Assembly (NCBI GenBank): GCA_963556495.2
Contig: OY747700.1
Location: 6,487,020-6,551,019, forward strand
Length of the DNA stretch: 64,000 nucleotides
Source of the DNA: Valencia hispanica
Taxonomy: Eukaryota; Chordata; Actinopteri; Cyprinodontiformes; Valenciidae
Reading direction: 5' to 3'
Part shown: positions 32,427-43,695 of the stretch, one piece after another
How positions within the stretch are numbered: the first letter of the stretch is position 1
How the letters are laid out: the number at the start of each line of letters is the position of its first letter
The notes under the pieces: generated by a model
Seen by the model: only the letters and a program-made list of their open reading frames with translations
What the model was told of the DNA's origin: nothing
The model's database searches: none
Translations under genes and position numbers: made by a program

Positions 32427-33374
32427 ATGCAGAACGTCTCCTCACACAAGCACTTTACCCTCAATGGTTTTGATGAACTCGGAGAACTGAGGCCGGTCCT
32501 CTTCATCCCGTTCTTCCTCATGTTCATCGTGGCTCTGCTGGCCAACTCCCTGCTGGTGTATGTGGTCATTTCTCAGAGGAGCCTTCATCAGCCAATGAGC
32601 ATCCTCATCGCCGGCATGGCTTGTGTTGAACTCTGCCTCCCAGTGTTCTTTGTTCCCAACATGCTTTTCAGCTTCCTGTTTGACTGGAAGGGGATCTCTC
32701 TGACTGGCTGCCTGGTTCAGATGCACTTCATTCACTTCTTTGGAGCTTTTCAGACCACCTTCCTGGTGTGGATGGCTCTGGATCGATACTTTGCCATTTG
32801 CACGCCGCTCTACTACCATGAACTGATGGCACTGCAGAGATTCCTGAAGTTCATCATCCCGCTAGCAGTCAGAAACATGCTCCTCATCACTCTGTTTGTG
32901 AGTTTGGCTGGAAAGCTCTTGTTCTGCAGAAATGTGATGAACCACTGTTTCTGTGAGCACATGGCCTTGGTGGAAATGGCCTGTGGAAGCACCGCCATCA
33001 ACAGTCTGGCTGGGCTGATGGCTATTTTCTTCATTCCTGTTTTTGACTTCTTTGTCATAACTGCCTCTTACATTGTGATATTCAGTTCTGTGTTGAGATC
33101 CAGCAGTTCTGGTGTAAAAGCACTGCACACCTGCATCACACACATCATTGTCCTCACCTTCAGTCTGACTTTAGCTCTAATTGCTTTCCTTTCATATCGA
33201 GTTAGAAGTGGCCTTCCAGAAGCCATCCGGGTTTTCTTCAGCACCATGTACCTGTTGTTTCCAAGCTGTTTCAACCCGATCATCTACGGCATCAGAACCA
33301 CTGAGATAAGACAGAACGTGGTGAAGATGCTGACAAAATGGACACACTTAGACCAGGTTGTTCCCTACCATTAG
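32427..33374 (+). CDS. Odorant receptor (second subfamily)
   Basis: This 315-residue intact frame starts at the ATG at 32427 (MQNVSSHKHF, with N3-V-S). Seven hydrophobic segments are visible. Landmarks are LLAN at 37-40, LHQPMSILIAGMACVELCL at 53-71, Cys 95, MALDRYFAIC at 116-125, KALHTCITH at 231-239 and PSCFNPIIYG at 279-288. The DRY, KALHTC and NPIIY motifs resemble class I-like receptors. It differs from the PMYMF subfamily throughout, so it is a separate lineage within the cluster. A consensus splice acceptor lies 42 bp upstream. It is likely functional. Confidence 0.93.
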   Translation: MQNVSSHKHFTLNGFDELGELRPVLFIPFFLMFIVALLANSLLVYVVISQRSLHQPMSILIAGMACVELCLPVFFVPNMLFSFLFDWKGISLTGCLVQMHFIHFFGAFQTTFLVWMALDRYFAICTPLYYHELMALQRFLKFIIPLAVRNMLLITLFVSLAGKLLFCRNVMNHCFCEHMALVEMACGSTAINSLAGLMAIFFIPVFDFFVITASYIVIFSSVLRSSSSGVKALHTCITHIIVLTFSLTLALIAFLSYRVRSGLPEAIRVFFSTMYLLFPSCFNPIIYGIRTTEIRQNVVKMLTKWTHLDQVVPYH

Positions 33375-34746
33375 GGAATTATCCTCCAACCATCCTCTTT
33401 TCCCCAGACTTGTCCACTTTTCATGTGCTTTCCAGGTCATCCAGGGAGATTTAATAGATTGTTGTTTATTTCCGGGTCTTCATCGTTTATCAGGGGACCA
33501 TACTTAAACTGACTGGTGTGAAGCATGCAATGCAACAACCTTTCTCTCATGTGTTGTCCTCGCCGAGCTGCTGCCTAGTGCCTGGTTCTGATTCGTTCAT
33601 AGAAGGAACAGATAGTAAGCACTGCCGAGTTGCGCTGTCCTGCACCGCTTTGCGCTTTGTTGGGCTGTGCTGGCAGAGCCACGTTGCTGCTGTTTACAAG
33701 AAGTCAAAGCACAAGCTTTAGGTTCAAAGCGCAAAAGATATACCGTCCAGTCACAACAAACGGGTGGTGGAGTGCACCATTCACATAGCTGGCACATGTG
33801 TTGCTTTGTGTGACAAAAGTGGAAGATCCCATAGGTCACATGGACATAAAAAATATAACCTTGTGCAAAGTGAGAGTTCCTATACAAAATGACTGAGGAG
33901 TATGAAGGTGAAAACTAAACACTGAGAGTAAACACTGTTTTCTTTTAGACTGCTGCTTTTTACTTTTATTAAACTAAAAAGAAAATACTTGTTTTCTCTG
34001 ATTATTATTAAAGATTTCTGTTTGTTTTTTTTCTAGAGCGACTAAAGTGAAAAATAATTGTTGCTGTTAATTTTTTTAATTCAGAAGAATAATCATTTCT
34101 ATCGTTATTTATTTCACAAGTCATTGCTGTACTTGAGAAAGCCTTTTTGAAGGTTGTTATTCAACTATTCATTCTACACGTTACATATGTTAAAATCAAA
34201 AGTCTTGGCCTAGTCCTGAATGTGTTTTAGGACTGGGCCAAGTGTCCTCTTAGTTGATAATCAAAATATGGTCACCCTAAATAAATAATCTTTTTTGCCA
34301 TTATTTTTTAAAGACAAAGTTCCGAAAATGTACTTAACATGCTTAAAATGACACTTCAGTCTTCTGTTCAATTTTGGTCAAGGAAATTTTTTTGTTTTAC
34401 AGCTGTTCTGAATTAAAATGCATTTAACTGCATTTTCTTTCATAAATTAAAAGACCTTATGCTTACATTATTCATGTCTGTGTTGCTTATTTGACTTTGC
34501 CATCCCAAAAAATCCATTCAAATGTAAATAATTTCTGTGCTTTTAAAATGTCATTAATTGAGATTAATTATTACAAAGCCTCTAATTAATTGGACTAATT
34601 TTGTTAATGGAGTCCCACCCCTTTTAATAATAATGTGCTTTATTTCGGTCAACAACAACAAAAGATTATTTTACATGAAAGTAATCAGTCAGACAGCAAC
34701 CGAAAAAGGATTAGGCTGAAGCCCAGAGGCTTATATTTGGCCTATC

Positions 34747-34748
<2 letters not shown>
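33375..34748. other. 3' flank and AT-rich spacer
   Basis: No gene was seen. The stretch from 34000 on is AT-rich and unstructured and may contain the polyadenylation site of the preceding receptor. Confidence 0.35.

Positions 34749-34819
<71 letters not shown>
34749..34819. repeat. TA microsatellite
   Basis: About 35 TA dinucleotides lie next to the left end of a Tc1-like element, which targets TA. Confidence 0.95.
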
Positions 34820-34829
<10 letters not shown>

Positions 34830-35907
34830 TGGCAGCCGCCGTGCAAGTTGTCCCACTTAAAAAGATGAGAGGTCTGTAATTTGATTTTTATAATGTTACA
34901 GAAAATAAGTATTTGGTCAATAATTAAAGTTGACCTCAATCCTTTGTAAAGTAACCTTGGTTGACAACGACAGAGGTCAAAGGTTTCCTGTAGGTCTTCT
35001 CCAGGTTTGCACACATTGTTGCTGGTATTTTGGCCCATTCTTTCATGCAAGATCTTCTCTAGAGCTGGGATGCTTTGGGGCTGGACTTTTAACTCCCTCC
35101 ACGAATTCTCTATCGGATTGAGGTCTGGAGATAGGCCACTCCACAACCTTAAAATGTGTTTTACTTAGCCACTCCTTCGTTGCCCAGGCGATGTGTTTGG
35201 GATTATTGTCATGCTGGAAAATCCAGAATCAGCATTCTACCCCTTCCAAACACGGCGAGTGGCGTTTATATTGGTCTCATCTGACCACATAAAACTGACA
35301 TCTTCCCAATCCGTCTCATGATTATCCAGATGGCCTGTGGCAAACTTTGGACATGTGCTGGTTTAAGAAGGGGGTCCTTTTAAGCCGTGCGTGATTTTAA
35401 TCCATGACGACGTAGTGTGTTACTAATGGTAACCTTTGTTACTGTGGTCCCAGCTCTCTTCAGGTCATTGACCAGTTCCCCCTGTGTAGTTCTGGGCTCT
35501 TTCCTCACTGTTCTATAGATCATGTGTTCCCCACCAGGGGAGATCTTGTATGGAGCCCCAGGTAGAGGGAGATTGTTATTGATCCATATTCTATTAATTG
35601 CTCTAACAGTTGATCTCTTCTCATCAAGCTGCCTGCCTATTGTAGATTGACTCATCCCAGTCTTGTGCAGGCCTACAATCTTGTCCCTGGTGTCCTTGGA
35701 CAGCTCTCTGGTCCTGACCATGGTGGAGGTTGGAGTCTGACTGTTTGAAGGTGTGGACAGGTGTCTTTTATACAGATAACGAGTTCAAACAGGTTCCAAT
35801 AATACAAGTAACGAGTGGAGAATAGAAGAGCTTCTTAAAGAAGAAGTAACAGGTCTGTGAGGGCCAGAATTATTGCTTGGTTGTCGATGCTAAATACTTA
35901 TTTTCTG
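34830..35907 (-). mobile_element. Tc1-like transposon, second family, degenerate
   Basis: The left terminal-repeat remnant (GTGCAAGTTGTCCCACTTAAA, 34841-34861) and the AATAAGTATTTGGTCAATAA piece at 34903-34922, mirrored by AAATACTTATTTTCTG at 35892-35907, mark a familiar fish Tc1 family with long inverted repeats. The transposase lies inside on the minus strand. The right outer repeat is missing. Confidence 0.75.
34915..35721 (-). pseudogene. Tc1-like transposase, second family
   Basis: The N-terminus begins [16 protein letters not shown] at 35721 and contains the helix-turn-helix region ([11 protein letters not shown]). The catalytic boxes WSDET (near 35285-35271), HDNNPKH (about 35215-35190) and [11 protein letters not shown] (about 35128-35096) can all be found, but not in one frame. 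The stretch between the first two is strongly shortened by an internal deletion near 35221-35250. It is not functional. Confidence 0.75.
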
Positions 35908-37441
35908 AGGGGGATGATCTGAAACCACTTCTGCAATGACGACGGGGAAGAAAAAAATGAATAAAGATGGTTTAATGTAACTTCAAAATCAACCCTATGT
36001 TTTTCTTCACAAACAGGTCTATTTTGAAAAATTATTCCTGGCCATAATAAGATAGTTAGAAGGCATTTCTGAGCCCCCCCACCATGGGCTGTAGACAAAT
36101 GTCAGCGGCTGTGTTTATTAGTAAAAGGTATTAAGGAGTTCCACGTGCTCATTTCACTTGCCACAAGACAACTTAACATGTACATAGTAATAAGTTCTCC
36201 TGTGTACTATAGTTTTTACCCTACTTACCGGTCTTATCCCAATCTCACTCACAAAGCAAAGCAGCCCAGGATGTGGAGGCAGAGGCACGTCAAGGATGAG
36301 CATTGATTGACGGTCATCATGTGACTGATGGCAGCTTGATCATTTTATTTATCTAAATTATCATTAATAGTTAAATGTTACAGTTGAGTGTCACAGGCAG
36401 GCCTCCACATGCACACACACGCCAAACAAAAATAAATAAATAAAAACAACTCAAAAAAAGGCACTTAGTGCATGGAAGGGACAGGTGCTCAACCCCCCCG
36501 CACATGCCTGCCATCCCACACCAACCTATACCATGCTAATCCATAACAGAACATAATTTGTAAAAATCATTATGATTGCAAACTATGCCAACTTAATGAA
36601 ATGTTTGTCATTTGTGACAGATATATCGAATAAAATAAGGATGATAGTCAATCATAAAATCATAGAGATACAAACAATCAAAAAGCTAATTCATGCCCTT
36701 TGTCTACTATGGCAACAGAGTTGGGTAGACCAAGGGAGTAACAGAAAACTGGTTGCTTTCAAATAAAACTGGAACAACATTTCTGATACAATGATATATT
36801 ATACTGAGATATCATATACTAACATAGTCATGATTTATAATGTTTAATATTTTTTCAAGCCTTAAACTTCCTTCTTTGGATGATGTTCACTTTTCTTTCA
36901 TCAGATAAAAGTAGATTGTTTTGCACAAATTAAGAAATGGTTAAAGGTGAGCAAGTTGTTAGAAATTTCAGGACTGCACTGAGCGTCTCCTGGTTTATCA
37001 CACATGAACAAGCAGAGTCCCAGTCCACTCCTTCTGTCAAACTATAAGAAAGAAATTCCTCTCATGGATATATATAAGACATAAAAATGCAGAATCCCAG
37101 GAGCAGTTAATTTGTGACTCAAAGGTTTCATTTTCAGCATCACTATTTCCCTAATCACTAACTTTAAACTGCTTCGGATTTATAGAAAATACTAATGAAA
37201 TATGTACCTGCAGCAATAAAACATGGATTTTAATAAACCTCTCAGATCTTTCCGTCACCAGGTCAAGTTTTCTTTATCCAACTTTCATTGGTTCTGTTGA
37301 ACCCAGTGCAGAATAGGCCTTGTTTCTAAAGTTCGGTTAATTCCAGTCAGAAACATAGTATTTCTATTTATTTACTAAAGGCAAAAGAAGCAAAACATTT
37401 ACAGATATTTGTGTTTATGCAAGTAGTTTATCATCATTTAA
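35908..37441. other. AT-rich spacer
   Basis: I saw no gene and no recognised repeat. The right end is the 3' flank of the receptor at 37442 and shows diverged similarity to 42000-42080. Confidence 0.4.
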
Positions 37442-38368
37442 CTAATTCCAAAAGAACTGTTTACATGCATTTCTTATTTTTGTCAGCTTCATTCCATACA
37501 TGATGGGATTCAGAAGAGATTGAAGTATCACAAAATACAGCGACATAACAATCTGCAACCCGTTGGGTATGGTGACCATATCAAATCTGCTCTGAATAAT
37601 TTCAAATAAACAGCCAAAGGAGAAGTTGAGGAGTGAAGCCAGGTGGGGCATGCAGGTGTTGATGGCTTTCTGTCTCGTCTGGTTGGAACCGCACAAAACA
37701 ACTCTGAGTATTTTAGAGTAAGAATAAAGGATGGGCAGCAGTGGGACCAAGACTGTGACTACAGTACCAAACAGTCCATAAATGTTGTTCACTCTGGTGT
37801 CAGAACACGCCAAGTTAACAACCAGGTAGTTACGGCAAAACGTGCTGTTCAACACGTTTCCACACAGAGTCAGACGGACAGTTAATATTAAAGTGATTAG
37901 AAATTTCACAAAAGAGTACAGCCAGATCATAATAATAAAAAGAACGACCTTGTAATGAGTCCATATGATGTGATACTGGAGAGGGAAACAGATAGCGAGG
38001 TATCGGTCATAAGACATGATGGCTAAGTAACAAAACTCTACATGTACATATGAGTAGAGGCAGAAGATCTGCAGGAAGCAGAGAGGAGCAGAAACAATGT
38101 GAATATCAGAGAGGATCTGAACCAGCAGGAAGGGAAACAAGCCAGAGCTGCCATATAGTTCATTCACAAACAGGCTGCAGAGGAACATGTACATAGGTTC
38201 ATGTAGGCTTCTGTTCACACAGATCACCACGATCAGCAATGTGTTGACAGAAAGAATCACAATGTATAATACTGCAGTTATCATGAAGTACAAGTACCGC
38301 AATCTACCTAGATCCATATAAGCTCCGAGAATGAAATAAATCAGAGGTGAAGAAGTGGAGTTCAACAT
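37442..38368 (-). CDS. Odorant receptor (subfamily A, member 3; converted pair)
   Basis: This is an intact 308-residue frame. Landmarks are N3-S-T glycosylation, SVN at 40-42, HEPMYMFLCSLFVNE at 56-70, Cys 97, IMSYDRYLAIC at 117-127, GSNQTRQKAINTCMPHL at about 227-243 and LLNPIMYG at 285-292. The Pro that usually precedes LLNP is Ser 284 in this pair. It ends FFWN. The coding block is nearly identical to 42081-43001: 956 aligned bases (37449-38404 against 42082-43037) show only five differences by eye. Both copies look functional. Confidence 0.93.
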   Translation of the reverse strand: MLNSTSSPLIYFILGAYMDLGRLRYLYFMITAVLYIVILSVNTLLIVVICVNRSLHEPMYMFLCSLFVNELYGSSGLFPFLLVQILSDIHIVSAPLCFLQIFCLYSYVHVEFCYLAIMSYDRYLAICFPLQYHIIWTHYKVVLFIIMIWLYSFVKFLITLILTVRLTLCGNVLNSTFCRNYLVVNLACSDTRVNNIYGLFGTVVTVLVPLLPILYSYSKILRVVLCGSNQTRQKAINTCMPHLASLLNFSFGCLFEIIQSRFDMVTIPNGLQIVMSLYFVILQSLLNPIMYGMKLTKIRNACKQFFWN

Positions 38369-38580
38369 GTTTTGTTCAGTGAGAAAGCAATATAAAAAAC
38401 TGAAGTCTATTTAAGTCCTTTGCATAATTAGAGCAGAGAGGTCTCGCTGTTTACAGTCTGTAGATCCAGAAAAAGATCAAGTTCAAGACTGAGAAACAGC
38501 TTCATCGTTGTTTTATTTAGTAAATAAGACAAAAGTCGAGGTGAGGTGGTACTAACTCTAACTGTTGTCTGGTATTAACA

Positions 38581-38603
38581 GCTGCAGCTTTTTATTTCCT
38601 CCC
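38581..38603 (-). promoter_or_regulatory. Possible TATA-like element of receptor 37442
   Basis: On the minus strand it reads GGGAGGAAATAAAAAGCTG and lies about 215-235 bp before the start codon. The same block recurs at 43202-43225 upstream of the paralog although the surrounding flanks have diverged. Conservation in diverged flanks suggests a core promoter. Confidence 0.35.
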
Positions 38604-38719
38604 ACAGTGAATGAATGTAAGACCAGTCACATCTTGTTGTTCTCTGATTGACTGGCTGGATTTATTCCCAGAGCAACACAACATTGTAGAATGAAACCAT
38701 GTTATATTTTTGTTACTTC

Positions 38720-39480
38720 AGTAAAGGCAAAGCAAGTTCGTCTGTATAGCACATTTCAGCAGCAAGACAGTTCAAAGTGCATAACATGATAAAACATAAA
38801 ACAGTACATTGTGGTGCAAAATTACTGATGCGTCAGTTCAAGTTATAACAGTCATTGCCAAATGGGTTTTCAATCCTGATTTAAAGGATCTAAGGGTTTG
38901 AGCAGTTTTGTGGTTTTCTTGAGGTTTGATCCAGACTAGAGAAGCATAAAACTAAATGCTGCTTCTCCATGTGTGGTTCTGATTCTAGGGATGCAGAGTA
39001 TACTTGAACTAGAGGACTTGAGTGGTCTGGAAGGTTGATTCAATGACAAAGAGATCTGTCATGTATTTTGGTGCTAAGCCGTTCAGTGATTTATAAAATA
39101 AACATTTTTGAAAGTCTATTCCCTGAGCTACAGGGAGCCAGTGTAAAGACTTTAACTGGGGTGACGCGCTCTTTTTTCCTAGTTTTAGTGAGGATGTATT
39201 CAGTTGCATTTACGTAAAACTCAAACCACCCAAGTATTGTACCAAAATCCCAACTCCATTGTCAACAGTGTTGAATGCTGCACTAAGGTCTAACAGTACC
39301 AACACTGTGGTTCTACAACAGTTTGTTTTCATGTGGATTTCATTGAACAATTTGACAAGGGCAGTCTCAGTACTGTGATGAGACTCAGAAAGGTGTGTTA
39401 ATATTTCAACCGTGGCAAACAAGTCACAGAAATGTTTATGTGTTTTGTTGAGGATTTCAGAAAAGAACAATTCCTTGCAT
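38720..39480 (-). mobile_element. CR1/L2-group LINE fragment
   Basis: The minus-strand 3' tail lies at 38720-38790. It is followed by RT C-terminal sequence (LKSLHWLPVAQGIDF, LNGLAPKYMTDLF) at 39209-39009 and, after an internal deletion, RT palm sequence (HSTETALVKLF, VLLDLSAAFNTVD) at 39470-39270. It is the same family as 53870-54320, with opposite orientation. Confidence 0.7.
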
Positions 39481-39489
39481 TCTTCAGTC

Positions 39490-40900
39490 GTAAGCTATAT
39501 CTGCAAAGTGTCTCTTTATTGATCCTGTGATGAGAATTTTTCAAAGCAATGTGAATTAATTTATTAATTACATGTCAGTAAATGCATCTAGCGAATATGT
39601 CATGTAGAGATAATCAGAGAGCTTAAACAGACGTCAGTGAGGAGCAAATTTGAGCAGGATGACCTCATTCCTTCTACTCCACAGTGGGAAGTGTTTTCAA
39701 CTTTGTGGGACTAGACATCAAGACGGCATAGGCGGGACTGGGGAGGATAATGATGGATTACTTTCTACCATAAGGCATTAGGAATAGGAGGGTGCGGAAG
39801 AGTTTGAGCATGGTCCAGCTCTGGGCCCACCGTGTGTCTGCTAATTCTGCCCGATCTACTTATTAAATCTCAAAAAATGCCTAACGGACTGCAGCTTCAT
39901 CTTTGTTAGAGGAAGAAGATGTTTTTCTTCCACGACAATCACATGGTTCTTTTGCCCGTCTGTTTTGGGGGTTAACATATTGTTTTATACTGCTGTTGGT
40001 GCAGCAGAGGAAGGGATTTCTGCTGATGTTGATCATGGTGATCATGGTGGCTCTGATTAGGGATTCTTTGGAGGAGATGGTGATGACCTTGGAGATGTCG
40101 GAAGCTCTGATGGTGAAAGTAGAGGCACTGGAGACAAACAAGATGAACAGGGAACTATTAGCTTTAAAATATGCAGTAAGGACTACAAAATTGACTAAAT
40201 GTTTCTTGGTCAATATGTTCAGGGAATTCAGTCAAGCATGAGCTGTTGTGAAGTTGGACTGAATTGCAGGGAGAAGTTAGGCAGAATCACTGTGAATTTG
40301 TTTTTGTTTTTTTAAAGCAACATTGGAAATGAAGAGGAAGGAAAAGCCAACCTGTGAGACATGGGTATGGCAGTGTATGTAAACATAGCGTTTTGTAATT
40401 TATCGATCATGTCCATGACATCAAAAGTAGCATTAAAAGAAATCAAATTAAAAGTCCAACAAAGCACCAGGAAGTCAAAGGTTTCCATCTGATACAAGAA
40501 ATTTTAAAAAGAAGTGCCCCCACTATCCTTTACTACTTTTGTTAAGGATAATAAATAATGACTCTACACCTTCCTGAAAAGAGGCAATTATTGCAGTGCT
40601 TCGCAAACCATTTAATAATAAAGAATATGATCAAGGTTACAGGTGGATATCCTCTAAATGTTGATTATAGGACACTTTGACAGTCTTATTCCTAAAAAGT
40701 TTCCATCTTTTGTGTCAGGCCATATAGATGAGGAGCAAAGGACAAAAACAAGAAGTCTTGAGAAGAACTCTACACATAATAAACAATTTACCGAAAAACT
40801 AAAGTATCTCCTGCTTTGTTTAGTTTAGACACCCACAAGACTTTTGAAAAAGGCCAATATTTAACATTACAAATTTAAGATGCAATGAAAAACTAATTCT
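39490..40900. other. Spacer with no assigned feature
   Basis: Frames of about 110 residues exist on both strands around 39881-40241, but neither shows a recognisable motif. The sequence around 40020-40130 is rich in GGTGATCATGGTGG-like repeats, which keeps frames open by chance. Confidence 0.35.
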
Positions 40901-40904
40901 AATT

Positions 40905-41010
40905 TTATTTCAAACTTTAAGTCCCTCCTAAAAACCCATCTCTTTGCGCTGGCTTTTCATTGCACCTGAGCATTATTCTCTGCCTTTGCTTTCCTTTTTT
41001 CTTTGAGGTT
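40905..41010 (+). mobile_element. L2-like LINE C-terminal remnant
   Basis: Plus-strand translation gives the typical KSLLKTHLFALAFHCT terminus of L2-group ORF2, followed by a pyrimidine-rich 3' UTR. Confidence 0.5.
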
Positions 41011-41199
41011 TTTAGATTTTATTTTTTTAAATCTTTTTATGGAGTATGTTAAACTTGTTATATATTTGCATGTACAGAACTGTTTAAGCCATGTACTTGT
41101 TATAAATCAAACTGCAAGCTCAAATGATTTAGCAAGACAGCTCATAAATAAATCAACTGAAGCATACAGTTCATTTGTTTGCTGAAGACATTTTAATAT

Positions 41200-41990
41200 A
41201 CTTGCAAAAGCCAGTAAATTTATTTACTCCTCTAATGAAAAATATGTACAGGTTTGGGAAGTATTCTGGCCAAAATATAAAAAACTAAATCCAAACCACT
41301 TTTTTTTTTGCTCAGAAAATCTAACATTTAAGACACGAAAGTGAAATTGGAACACAAAAAAACTATTACTTGAGTGACAAAATAACTAAATACAACAAAA
41401 ACAATCGTAAAAAAAATAAGAAAGAGATTAACATGATTTTAAAGAAGCGAATGGAAAGGTGGCATTTCAATCCTTTGGGAATTAGTGGTAGAATTAATGT
41501 GGTAAAAAATATATACCATCATATTCAGAAAACTACAATATGTGGTACAGCGCTGCTTGTTTGTCAGAATAAAAGTACATTTTGAAAATAACCTTTATGC
41601 GTGTATTAAACACAATTATTAGGTCCAGATTTCTGTAGTAAATTTGAATAAAGAATTTTTTTGGTCTGATGTAATATTCCAATCTTACAGTAAATGTTTT
41701 GCTTTCATTAGCTGCAAGCAGAAAATCATAAATAACATAAACAAAGGCTTTAAAACATCAATCAGTGTGTAATTAATCTATATAAAATGTTTTCGCCTTT
41801 GAGTCAAGAAATAAATACATCCTTCAATAATATTCCAAGTTACTGAATATGACTTTTGTCTGTAGATTTCCAGATTCACCATTGAGAGAAAACAATCTAG
41901 AATATGCAACACAAGTTTGTGGTCAGCTAAAGCCCCAGGGGGTAATGGCTCTCCCAAACTTAAAAATATACTTCTGAAGCAGCTATGGTG
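41200..41990 (+). mobile_element. L1-like LINE fragment
   Basis: A frame at 41370-41585 holds RWHFNPLGISGRINVVKNI, the conserved L1 RT post-palm segment (W-x-x-x-SL-x-GRIxVxKM). Further on, around 41930-41965, MALPNLKIYF matches the L1 GGLALPNLxxYY segment. The frames are broken. It lies directly 3' of the receptor at 42081. Confidence 0.6.
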
Positions 41991-42080
41991 TAACAGATGC
42001 CATTTATTTACAAAAGACAAGAAATAAAACACTTACAGAAATGAGGGTTTACGTTAGGTCTCTGGAATCGACAGCTTATT

Positions 42081-43001
42081 TCAAAAGAACTGTTTACATG
42101 CATTTCTTATTTTTGTCAGCTTCATTCCATACATGATGGGATTCAGAAGAGATTGAAGTATCACAAAATACAGCGACATAACAATCTGCAACCCGTTGGG
42201 TATGGTGACCATGTCAAATCTGCTCTGAAGACTTTCAAATAAACAGCCAAAGGAGAAGTTGATGAGTGAAGCCAGGTGGGGCATGCAGGTGTTGATGGCT
42301 TTCTGTCTCGTCTGGTTGGAACCGCACAAAACAACTCTGAGTATTTTAGAGTAAGAATAAAGGATGGGCAGCAGTGGGACCAAGACTGTGACTACAGTAC
42401 CAAACAGTCCATAAATGTTGTTCACTCTGGTGTCAGAACACGCCAAGTTAACAACCAGGTAGTTACGGCAAAACGTGCTGTTCAACACGTTTCCACACAG
42501 AGTCAGACGGACAGTTAATATTAAAGTGATTAGAAATTTCACAAAAGAGTACAGCCAGATCATAATAATAAAAAGAACGACCTTGTAATGAGTCCATATG
42601 ATGTGATACTGGAGAGGGAAACAGATAGCGAGGTATCGGTCATAAGACATGATGGCTAAGTTACAAAACTCTACATGTACATATGAGTAGAGGCAGAAGA
42701 TCTGCAGGAAGCAGAGAGGAGCAGAAACAATGTGAATATCAGAGAGGATCTGAACCAGCAGGAAGGGAAACAAGCCAGAGCTGCCATATAGTTCATTCAC
42801 AAACAGGCTGCAGAGGAACATGTACATAGGTTCATGTAGGCTTCTGTTCACACAGATCACCACGATCAGCAATGTGTTGACAGAAAGAATCACAATGTAT
42901 AATACTGCAGTTATCATGAAGTACAAGTACCGCAATCTACCTAGATCCATATAAGCTCCGAGAATGAAATAAATCAGAGGTGAAGAAGTGGAGTTCAACA
43001 T
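42081..43001 (-). CDS. Odorant receptor (subfamily A, member 4; converted pair)
   Basis: This is an intact 306-residue frame and the sister of 37442-38368. Differences in protein are Y114N, L247I, I257S and I258L. The C-terminus ends at FF because the stop codon lies in sequence unrelated to the sister's end. Landmarks are as in the sister (HEPMYMFLCSLFVNE, IMSYDRYLAIC, INTCMPHL, LLNPIMYG). The 36 bp before the start codon are identical in both; beyond that the flanks differ strongly. It is likely functional. Confidence 0.93.
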   Translation of the reverse strand: MLNSTSSPLIYFILGAYMDLGRLRYLYFMITAVLYIVILSVNTLLIVVICVNRSLHEPMYMFLCSLFVNELYGSSGLFPFLLVQILSDIHIVSAPLCFLQIFCLYSYVHVEFCNLAIMSYDRYLAICFPLQYHIIWTHYKVVLFIIMIWLYSFVKFLITLILTVRLTLCGNVLNSTFCRNYLVVNLACSDTRVNNIYGLFGTVVTVLVPLLPILYSYSKILRVVLCGSNQTRQKAINTCMPHLASLINFSFGCLFESLQSRFDMVTIPNGLQIVMSLYFVILQSLLNPIMYGMKLTKIRNACKQFF

Positions 43002-43201
43002 GTTTTGTTCAGTGAGAAAGCAATATAAAAAACTGAATCACTCATCAGCACCAAAATCATTCCCCTTGCTTAAATTTAGCAAACCTTACAAGTTACAGAG
43101 TGCGCAAGTTGAATTAAAGCATCCTGGTATCAACCCAGAATTGGTGTTCATTAGCAATTCATTTAGCTCATTCAACAGAGCTGCAGTTCCTCCTGACTGT
43201 T

Positions 43202-43225
43202 GGCTGTAGCTTTTTATTCCCTCCC
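43202..43225 (-). promoter_or_regulatory. Possible TATA-like element of receptor 42081
   Basis: On the minus strand it reads GGGAGGGAATAAAAAGCTAC, about 205-220 bp before the start codon. It matches the block at 38581-38603 upstream of the paralog. Confidence 0.35.
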
Positions 43226-43695
43226 TCACTGGATGAATTCAAGTTCAGTCCCGTTTCGTCACTTGGGCTTACTGAAGTCTGATTGGCTGGACACATTAGT
43301 CCCAGATTGTCCCTATGTCTTTGTCACTTCATCAAAAAAAAGCTGAAAGTGTGTCTATGGTTGTAAAGTATGTTTACATGGCTCATGCACAGAGTAATCC
43401 AACTCACTTTACAGAAAGACAGAAAATAAAAAAAGATAAAAGCATCTTGTCAAAGTATGTGGTTGTTTAAATTTATGAGCCGAAAGGACTTGATTTTACG
43501 CGATAATTTGAGTTTCAAAAACATTTGCATAACCGATACTTCCAAACTATGTTGTTTTTTGTTGGCAGTGTGGAGCTCAGAATTGGTGTGCGAGTACCAA
43601 GTAGAAGCCCAACAGATTTACTTTCACAAGCGGAGCAGTACAGCTTTTGCTATAGTACTCCACTTTATATATGTGTGAAAAATCATTATTATGAA

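Noticed and set aside
32442..33283. Minus-strand frames within the receptor at 32427
   Set aside because: They are antisense shadows of an intact receptor; similar shadows occur in the other receptors.
34742..34819. Tyr-Ile repeat peptide frames
   Set aside because: They are a translation of the TA microsatellite.
39881..40241. Overlapping frames of about 110 residues on both strands
   Set aside because: No recognisable motif on either strand and no splice or repeat evidence; probably chance.
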